Source: DASXTW01 sp046726275 (GTDB taxonomy: Bacteria > Actinomycetota > UBA4738). From it: DNA of 11,931 bases. Made by a program: the position numbers and the translations under genes. Location of the stretch: contig JBKPAF010000063.1 in NCBI GenBank assembly GCA_046726275.1, positions 1 through 11,931 on the forward strand, given 5' to 3'. Positions within the stretch are counted from its first letter, which is position 1, and the number at the start of each line of letters is the position of its first letter. The notes beneath the pieces are model-generated. The model had not been told where the DNA came from, did not search any database, and worked only from the letters and a program-made list of their open reading frames with translations. Shown here piece after piece: positions 6,418 through 11,931 of this stretch.

Positions 6418-8810
6418 TACGGCCACGTCCAGTCGCGGATCTCGGGAGCGTCCTCCCCGTGCTCGCGGGTATGGGCCCGGCACTCCACGCGACGGTCGGC
6501 CAGCAGCTGCCGGACGTGGGCGGCCTTCGGTCCGAGTCCGGGCACGCGGTCGATCACGTCCATCACCAGGTGGAAGCGATCCAGGTCGTTCAGCATCACC
6601 ATGTCGAACGGTGTGGTGGTCGTGCCCTCCTCTTTGTATCCGCGCACGTGGAGATTGCGGTGGTTGGTGCGCCGGTAGGCCAGACGGTGGATCAACCACG
6701 GGTATCCGTGATACGCGAACACGATCGGCCGGTCAGAGGTGAACAACGCGTCGAACTCGCTGTCCGGCATCCCGTGCGGGTGCTCGCTCTCAGGCTGGAG
6801 GCGCATGAGGTCGACCACGTTGATCACCCGGACCTTGAGCTCCGGCAGGTGTTGGCGGATGAGGTCGACCGCTGCCAGCGTCTCGAGGGTGGGGATATCT
6901 CCCGCGCACCCCAGTACGACGTCGGCCTGACCATCCTCGTCGTTGCTCGCCCACTCCAGGATGCCGATGCCTCGAGTGCTGTGCAGGACGGCGTCCTCCA
7001 TGGACAGGAGGTTGAGCGTTGGCTGCTTCCCGGCAACGACGACGTTCACGTAGTCCCGGCTCCGGAGGCAATGGTCGGCTACAGACAGCAACGTGTTGGC
7101 GTCGGGTGGCAGGTAGACCCGGATGATCTGCGCCTTCTTGTTCACGACGTGATCGATGAATCCGGGGTCCTGGTGCGAGAACCCGTTGTGATCCTGCCTC
7201 CATACGTGAGAGCTGAGGAGGTAGTTCAGCGACGGGATCGGCCGGCGCCAGGGGATGTCCCGGGTCACCTTCAGCCACTTGGCGTGCTGGTTGAACATCG
7301 AGTCGACGATGTGGATGAACGCCTCGTAGCAGTTGAACAGACCGTGTCGCCCGGTGAGCAGATACCCCTCGAGCCAGCCCTGGCACAGGTGCTCGGAGAG
7401 CACCTCCATCACCCGGCCTCGGGGTGCCAGGTGCTCATCCGTTGGCAGGATCTCGGCGTCCCACACCCGGTCTGTCGCCTCGAACACCGAGCTGAGGCGA
7501 TTGGAATCGGTCTCGTCCGGCCCGAAGAGACGGAACCGATCGGGATTGCGCCGGATCACGTCCTTCAGGAAGAGTCCCAGCACCCGGGTGGCCTCGCTGA
7601 GCGTCGTCGCGGGATTGACCACCTCCACGCCATACTCGTGGAAGTCCGGGAGCGAGAGATCCCGCACCAACAGGCCGCCGTTCGCGTGCGGGTTGGCACT
7701 CATCCTCGCCTCGCCCGTGGGAGCGAGGTCCGACAGCTCCTCGACCAGCGCGCCGTCTTCGTCGAACAGCTCACCCGGCCGGTAGTCCTTCATCCACGAC
7801 ACCAACAGGGCCAGGTGCTTCGCGTTGGTCCGCACCTCGGTCAGCGGGACCTGGTGTGCGCGCCAGGTCCCCTCGACCGGCTTGCCGTCGACCTCCTTCG
7901 GACCCGTCCAACCCTTCGGCGTACGCAGCACGATCATCGGCCAGGCCGGGCGCGTCCCGTTCCCCTCCCCGCGGGCGGTCCGCTGGATCCCCTGGATCTC
8001 GTCGACCACCTCGTCGAGCGCGGCCGCCATCTGTCGGTGCATCGCGCGCGGCTCTTCCCCTTCCACGAACCGAGGGGCGTATCCGTATCCGGCGAGCAGC
8101 GACGCCAGCTCCTCGCGCGGGATCCGCGCGAGGATGGTGGGGTTGGCGATCTTGTACCCGTTCAGGTGAAGGATCGGGAGCACGGCGCCGTCGGTCACCG
8201 GGTTCAGGAACTTGTTCGAGTGCCAACTCGTGGCGAGGGGTCCCGTCTCCGCCTCCCCGTCCCCGACGACGCAGCACACCAGGAGGCCGGGGTTGTCGAG
8301 GGCGGCTCCGTACGCGTGCGCGAGGGCGTAGCCGAGCTCTCCACCCTCGTGGATCGATCCCGGAGTCTCCGGAGCGACGTGGCTAGGCACGCCTCCGGGG
8401 AAAGAGAACTGGCGGAACAGCTTCCTCAAACCTTCCTGGTCCCTGGAGATGTCCGGGTAGACCTCGCTGTACGTTCCCTCCAGATACGCGTTCGCCACCA
8501 GACCCGGGCCCCCATGTCCGGGTCCCGTCACGTAGATCGCGTTCAGAGAGCGGGCCTTGATGACCCGGTTCATGTGGACATAGACGAAGTTGAGCCCGGG
8601 GGTGGTCCCCCAGTGGCCCAGAAGGCGCGGCTTCACGTGCTCGGGACGGAGCGGCCTTTCCAGAAGCGGGTTGTCCAGGAGATAGATCTGCCCGACCGAG
8701 AGGTAGTTGGCCGCCCGCCAGTAAGCGTCGATGCGGTCGAGCTCCTCCTCGGACAGGGCTTCGGGGTTCGGGGTCGTGGATGAGATCGACTCGGCGTCCG
8801 TATCCTTCAT
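6414..8810 (-). CDS. xfp: Phosphoketolase (xylulose-5-phosphate / fructose-6-phosphate)
   Basis: 798 aa, the usual length of the family, starting at the ATG at 8810 with AGGAGG six bases upstream. This thiamine-diphosphate enzyme splits xylulose 5-phosphate or fructose 6-phosphate with inorganic phosphate into acetyl phosphate plus glyceraldehyde 3-phosphate or erythrose 4-phosphate. Recognisable blocks: GHWGTTPGLN (65-74), GPGHGGPG (96-103), SIHEGGELG (152-160), and the cofactor-binding GDGEAETGP (183-191). Further on come TGRHGLFNCYEAF, RQDHNGFSHQDPG, YLPPDANT and, near the end, GTTTTPFDMVMLNDLDRFHL. No acetate kinase or phosphotransacetylase is next to it, so acetyl phosphate use must be encoded elsewhere. 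It faces the Nudix gene across a short divergent region and converges with the PAP2 gene. Whether it prefers the C5 or C6 substrate cannot be decided here. The frame is open further upstream, but that stretch is antisense to the Nudix gene. Confidence 0.97.
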   Translation of the reverse strand: MKDTDAESISSTTPNPEALSEEELDRIDAYWRAANYLSVGQIYLLDNPLLERPLRPEHVKPRLLGHWGTTPGLNFVYVHMNRVIKARSLNAIYVTGPGHGGPGLVANAYLEGTYSEVYPDISRDQEGLRKLFRQFSFPGGVPSHVAPETPGSIHEGGELGYALAHAYGAALDNPGLLVCCVVGDGEAETGPLATSWHSNKFLNPVTDGAVLPILHLNGYKIANPTILARIPREELASLLAGYGYAPRFVEGEEPRAMHRQMAAALDEVVDEIQGIQRTARGEGNGTRPAWPMIVLRTPKGWTGPKEVDGKPVEGTWRAHQVPLTEVRTNAKHLALLVSWMKDYRPGELFDEDGALVEELSDLAPTGEARMSANPHANGGLLVRDLSLPDFHEYGVEVVNPATTLSEATRVLGLFLKDVIRRNPDRFRLFGPDETDSNRLSSVFEATDRVWDAEILPTDEHLAPRGRVMEVLSEHLCQGWLEGYLLTGRHGLFNCYEAFIHIVDSMFNQHAKWLKVTRDIPWRRPIPSLNYLLSSHVWRQDHNGFSHQDPGFIDHVVNKKAQIIRVYLPPDANTLLSVADHCLRSRDYVNVVVAGKQPTLNLLSMEDAVLHSTRGIGILEWASNDEDGQADVVLGCAGDIPTLETLAAVDLIRQHLPELKVRVINVVDLMRLQPESEHPHGMPDSEFDALFTSDRPIVFAYHGYPWLIHRLAYRRTNHRNLHVRGYKEEGTTTTPFDMVMLNDLDRFHLVMDVIDRVPGLGPKAAHVRQLLADRRVECRAHTREHGEDAPEIRDWTWPY

Positions 8811-8837
8811 GGGAAGCCTCCTGACGGCGAGGAGTCG

Positions 8838-8856
8838 AGCATAGCTCCCATGGGAG
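8838..8856. promoter_or_regulatory. Divergent control region: phosphoketolase -10 and 12-bp palindrome
   Basis: On the minus strand TATGCT (8843-8838) fits the TANNNT -10 pattern and would start transcription near 8831, about 20 nt before the phosphoketolase ATG with its AGGAGG. Immediately upstream, in the spacer of that promoter, lies CTCCCATGGGAG (8845-8856), a perfect 12-bp palindrome that could be an operator. No convincing -35 is seen. The palindrome contains the upstream candidate ATG (8850) of the Nudix gene. Confidence 0.35.
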
Positions 8857-9374
8857 TAACCGATCCGTGCCCTCCCGACCCCACAGCGGCGCCCAACATG
8901 TCGCTCCGGGTGGCCGCGGTCTGCTATCGCCGGACGGAAGACGGCCTGGAGTTCCTGCTCGTTCGGACGCGGAGCAACCTGGCCTGGACGTTTCCCAAGG
9001 GCCACGTCGAACCGGGCGAGTCCGCGAGACATGCGGCGCGGCGCGAGGCCATGGAGGAGGCGGGAGCGTCCGGACTGATCGAAGCCGTTCCGCTCACCCG
9101 GTACAGGTACCCGGTCTTGAACCCTTCGGGTCACCCCGCCGAGGTCTGCGTGGAGGCCTATCTGCTGGACGTGGAGAATCCCGGTGGCGGCCGGGCCGCA
9201 GAGCGCCCGACCGCATGGCTGCCCCCGGCCGACGCCGTGAAGAAGCTCGCGCAGGGCCGTCCGGTCCCTTACGCTCGAGAGCATCGCCGGGTGATCCGGG
9301 AGGCCTTGGCCAGACTCCGATCCTCCGATCGCGACGCGCCGTCGCCGCCGAGCTCACCGGGGAGGGATGAGTGA
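8850..9374 (+). CDS. Nudix hydrolase (MutT / Ap4A-hydrolase-like)
   Basis: 174 aa if started at the ATG at 8850; the ATG at 8898 (158 aa, beginning MSLRVAAVCYRR) is a good alternative because that residue begins the conserved fold and because 8850 sits inside a likely control region. Neither start has a clear ribosome-binding site. The Nudix box is complete, counted from 8850: G51-X5-E57-X7-R65-E66-A-M-E69-E70-A-G72-A, with the two glutamates that bind the metal. It is preceded by LAWTFPKGHVEPGES, a pattern common in diadenosine polyphosphate and nucleotide-cleaning hydrolases. Nudix enzymes split nucleoside diphosphates linked to another group. A Gly/Arg-rich stretch and a Ser/Pro tail end the protein. 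Its stop overlaps the next start (GTGA), so it is probably translated together with the aminotransferase. Substrate unknown. Confidence 0.9.
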   Translation: MGVTDPCPPDPTAAPNMSLRVAAVCYRRTEDGLEFLLVRTRSNLAWTFPKGHVEPGESARHAARREAMEEAGASGLIEAVPLTRYRYPVLNPSGHPAEVCVEAYLLDVENPGGGRAAERPTAWLPPADAVKKLAQGRPVPYAREHRRVIREALARLRSSDRDAPSPPSSPGRDE

Positions 9375-10567
9375 GCGGAACCGTATCGAAGCGTCTGATG
9401 GCGGCGCTCCGGACGGAGCGGTTCACCGAGTCCGTGATCCGCGAGATGACCCGGCTCGCCGACCTGCACGGCGCCATCAACCTCGCCCAGGGGTTCCCGG
9501 ACTTCGACGCGCCGGATGAGCTCAAGGCTGCCGCGATACGTGCCATCGAGGCTGGCATCAACCAGTACCCGGTGACGTGGGGATCGCCCACCTTGAGAGA
9601 GGCCATCGCCGCAAAGTACCGAAGGTTCGGGTGGCCCGAGCTGGATCCGGAGACCGAGATCGTGGTGACGTGCGGCTCGACGGAAGCCATGGCATCGACG
9701 TTCCTGGCCCTCGTCGAACCGGAAGACGAGGTGCTGCTGTTCGAGCCCTTCTATGAGAACTACGGGCCGGACGCCTATCTCTCGGGGGCCATTCCGAAGC
9801 TCGTGCCCCTCGACGCGCCATCCTGGGACCTGGATCCGGACCGGTTGCGAACCGCCATCGGTCCCCGGACCCGGGCCATCATCCTGAACACGCCGCACAA
9901 CCCCACGGGCAGGGTCTTCGGGGAGGGAGATCTCACCGCGATCGCCGAGGTCGCCCTGGAGAACGACCTGCTCGTGTTCACGGACGAGATCTACGAGCAC
10001 ATCCTGTACGACGGCCTCCTGCATCGCTCGATCGCGCTGCTCCCCGGGATGCGGGAACGGACGGTGACGATCAGCGCGCTGTCCAAGACGTATTCCGTCA
10101 CTGGATGGCGGGTGGGGTGGGCGGTGTCCAGCCCCCAGCTCATCGGGGCGATTCGGAAAGTGCATGACTTCCTCACTGTTGCCGCGCCGGCACCGCTCCA
10201 GGAAGCGGGGGCTGTGGCGCTCGCCCTGCCCGACTCGTATTACCTCGAGCTCGCCAGGGCGTACTCCGAGCGACGAGACGTCTTCCTCACGGGACTGGAG
10301 GGCACCGCGCTCAGGGCCTCCCGCCCGCAAGGGGCCTACTACACCATGGTCGACGTGGGCGAGCTCAGAACCCGCATGCAGATCGCCGACGACGTCGCCC
10401 TGTGTCGGGAACTGGTCCTTCGGGCCGGTGTCGCCGCGGTGCCCGGCAGCAGCTTCTTCGCCGACCCGGCCGCCGGCCGCGATCTGATCCGCCTTGCCTT
10501 CCCGAAGCAACTCGAGACGTTGCGGGCTGCGGCCGAGCGACTGGCCACGTTCGCCAGCCCGATCTGA
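9371..10567 (+). CDS. Class I/II PLP-dependent aminotransferase (methionine/kynurenine/DapC-like)
   Basis: 398 aa with a GTG start; GGAGG at 9361-9365 lies five bases upstream and the start overlaps the Nudix stop by 4 bp, so the start is well supported. Fold-type I aminotransferase motifs are all present: INLAQGFPDFDAP (36-48), NQYPVTWGSPTLREA (64-78), the cofactor-contacting HNPTG (176-180), DEIY (205-208), the Schiff-base Lys239 in SALSKTYSVTGWRVG, and the C-terminal RLAFPK with the carboxylate-binding Arg. It transfers an amino group from an amino acid to a 2-oxo acid in the cytoplasm. The N-terminal block resembles kynurenine, glutamine and methionine aminotransferases and N-succinyl-diaminopimelate aminotransferase, which cannot be separated by eye. 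No neighbouring amino-acid pathway gene helps. It ends 38 bp from the stop of the convergent mannosyltransferase gene. Confidence 0.93.
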   Translation: MSGTVSKRLMAALRTERFTESVIREMTRLADLHGAINLAQGFPDFDAPDELKAAAIRAIEAGINQYPVTWGSPTLREAIAAKYRRFGWPELDPETEIVVTCGSTEAMASTFLALVEPEDEVLLFEPFYENYGPDAYLSGAIPKLVPLDAPSWDLDPDRLRTAIGPRTRAIILNTPHNPTGRVFGEGDLTAIAEVALENDLLVFTDEIYEHILYDGLLHRSIALLPGMRERTVTISALSKTYSVTGWRVGWAVSSPQLIGAIRKVHDFLTVAAPAPLQEAGAVALALPDSYYLELARAYSERRDVFLTGLEGTALRASRPQGAYYTMVDVGELRTRMQIADDVALCRELVLRAGVAAVPGSSFFADPAAGRDLIRLAFPKQLETLRAAAERLATFASPI

Positions 10568-10605
10568 CCTCCATGTCTTCGTCAGCCCAGGAGCGAGGGG
10601 CGCCC

Positions 10606-11931
10606 TCAGATCCAGCACCACCCGGGGGGCGGACGTCCCTGCCCAAGGTTGGGCAGAACCCTCCCGTGCTGAACGATGACGCCGCCCCCTGCAGTCTTTG
10701 AAGAGCAACCGGGCACGCCAGCCGTCGTAACTGAGAGGTATGGCGGTCAGGATCGGGTAGGAGAAGGCGAAAAATGCGATGGAGACGGCCATGAAGATTG
10801 TCAAGCCCCATCGCCGCACTGGCCGCGTGATCCGGCTTGCGAGGGAGCCGAGGGCGAGGCACATGAAGGGTACGGCCGGCAGCATGTAAAAAAGGAAGGA
10901 TTGGGACCGGGTAAAGGTGAGAAACAGCCAGGGCCCGTAGGTGAAAAGGAAGCCAGCGAGGATAACCCCATCCGCGCTGTCGCGGTGATCCCCTCCCCGC
11001 CGGATCCATCGGATCGCGAGAAAGAGCAGGGCGAGCAGGGAGGGCCACCAGACGACCGGACTCCCGGCAGCAAGGACGTTCGAATATTGGCCCTTCGGGG
11101 TGATGAAGAAGTAGTAAGTGATCGGACGTTTCAATAAGAGCCACGACCAGACCGGTGACGAATACGGCGAAGGAGCAGGTTGCAATTGAAGATGGAACAG
11201 CAACATCCCCTTGACCTGTCGACCGAGGAATGCCCTCGTCCATGACCCTCGGTGCCATGGAAGGGCAAGGACCGGGCCCTGGATCACCCCCACATTCGAC
11301 GCTATGTAGATGATCATGGGGAGCCCCAGGAACGCCAACGTCAACGATGGTCCCTCTTCTCGCAACGAGCGACGGATCGGCCCATCCAGTCCTAGTGTCT
11401 TCCGATGCTTGATTTCCGCGAGCACGCTGAGCCCGGCAATTCCGACCAGGATGGGTAATCCCGACCATTTGGTCGCGACAGCAGCGCCTGCTGCTCCCCC
11501 GGAGGCCAGCCTCCAGGTCCGAGATCGAAGGCCCGGGCTGTCCCGTTCAGGTCGGGCCTTGGGCAAGTTGGCCAGTCGCTCTCGATCGAAAGACCAGAGC
11601 AAGAACGCAGTGACGACGAATAAAGTAACGAAGGTCTCCAGCATTGCAGTCCGAGAGTGCACGACGTGGAGCAAGTCAATCGCCAGCAGACCGGAGGCCA
11701 CGGAGGCGCCAAGAGTCGATCGCAGTAACTTTTTCCCCAGCATGTAGAGCAAGAGGATGGTGAGAGTTCCGGCCAGGGCAGCAGCTATCCGCCAGCCGAG
11801 TGTGTCAAATCCGAATAGATTGATCCCCGAGCCGATCAGCCACTTGCCGAGGGGAGGATGTTCATCGCTGAGCTCGCGGTTGACACCGCAAAGTTGCGCG
11901 GAAGCCGTGACGTACCAACATCCATCTCGGG
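10606..11931 (-). CDS. PMT-family (GT39) membrane mannosyltransferase, 5'-truncated, probable frameshift near the C-terminus
   Basis: The frame is open to the right edge, so the N-terminus is outside. PMT enzymes transfer mannose from polyprenyl-phosphate-mannose to secreted proteins or related acceptors at the outer membrane face. Visible hallmarks, from the edge inward: DEHPPLGKWLIG (about 11831-11866), SRTAMLETF, ATKWSGLPIL, SPVWSWLLLKRPITYY, and IPLSYDGWRARLLF close to the end, with hydrophobic spans between. After DCRG (about 10685-10693) the reading frame enters sequence unlike the family and stays open antisense through the aminotransferase gene. Dropping one base near 10684 gives instead VIVQHGRVLPNLGQG then RPPPGWCWI and a stop at 10606-10608, a sensible end. 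I therefore infer a +1 indel in the run GGGGGCGG, either a sequencing error or a real mutation. A TTG at 11752 is not the start. Confidence 0.8.
10639..10656. repeat. 18-bp inverted repeat in the tail of the PMT gene
   Basis: CTGCCCAA and TTGGGCAG are perfect 8-bp inverted arms separated by GG. As RNA it could fold into a 6-bp stem with a 6-nt loop on either strand. It lies within 100 bp of both convergent stops (10567 and 10606) and could help end transcription, but no T tract follows, and it also lies in the predicted coding tail. Confidence 0.3.

Noticed and set aside
5997..8783. A 928-codon plus-strand open frame opposite the phosphoketolase gene
   Set aside because: Long antisense frames are expected in GC-rich DNA. 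The translation is rich in Arg, His, Val and Asp with no domain, and the opposite strand encodes a textbook phosphoketolase.
8811..9284. N-terminal extension of phosphoketolase by 158 codons
   Set aside because: The ATG at 8810 has AGGAGG at good spacing and gives the normal family length; the extension is antisense to the Nudix gene.
9269..11752. An 827-codon minus-strand open frame reading through the PMT gene and the whole aminotransferase gene
   Set aside because: Its first half is real PMT sequence, but the second half is antisense to a fully supported aminotransferase and shows no family features. A frameshift at the PMT end explains it better, and the frame is also open upstream of 11752.
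1..11931. CRISPR array, tRNA, rRNA, insertion sequence or prophage features
   Set aside because: No regularly spaced repeats, cloverleaf-like sequence, transposase or integrase motifs were seen on either strand; there is no gene-free stretch above 300 bases.

Overview
The window is dense, GC-rich bacterial chromosome with many GTG starts, short gene gaps and stop/start overlaps. The gene families (UbiB-like ABC1 kinase with extra membrane segments, PMT-type mannosyltransferase, DUF4190-like membrane protein, XFP phosphoketolase) fit an actinomycetote, probably a poorly characterised one. This is inference; there is no rRNA or other marker here. I see no tRNA, rRNA, CRISPR array, insertion sequence or phage gene.

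Left part (1-6417), an envelope/lipid block. A YbhN/MprF-type flippase domain protein enters from the left edge on the + strand and ends 6 bp from a convergent minus-strand operon. Read from 5012 down to 802, that operon encodes (i) a membrane protein joining a PAP2-like domain to a cytoplasmic Kdo/RIO-like kinase domain, (ii) a small lipoprotein of unknown function, with a GTGA overlap, and (iii) a UbiB/ABC1 atypical kinase with N- and C-terminal membrane segments. A small DUF4190-like membrane protein follows on the minus strand, divergent from a stand-alone PAP2 phosphatase on the + strand. The fused PAP2 domain has lost its catalytic residues in all three signature motifs, while the stand-alone PAP2 keeps all of them. 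Together with the flippase this suggests handling of a phospholipid or polyprenyl-phosphate substrate, but no substrate can be read from the sequence.

Middle part (6414-10567), metabolism. A full-length phosphoketolase (minus strand) shares stop-codon bases with the PAP2 gene. Its start faces a Nudix hydrolase (+ strand), which is coupled by a GTGA overlap to a class I/II PLP aminotransferase. The short divergent region holds a perfect 12-bp palindrome next to a good -10 element.

Right part (10606-11931). A convergent, 5'-truncated PMT (GT39) membrane mannosyltransferase runs off the right edge. It appears to carry a one-base frameshift near its C-terminus, and sampled lines inside it are visibly less GC-rich than the rest. 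The most interesting observation is the operon coupling a pseudo-PAP2/kinase fusion, an uncharacterised lipoprotein and a second atypical membrane kinase, beside a lipid flippase and an intact PAP2 enzyme.
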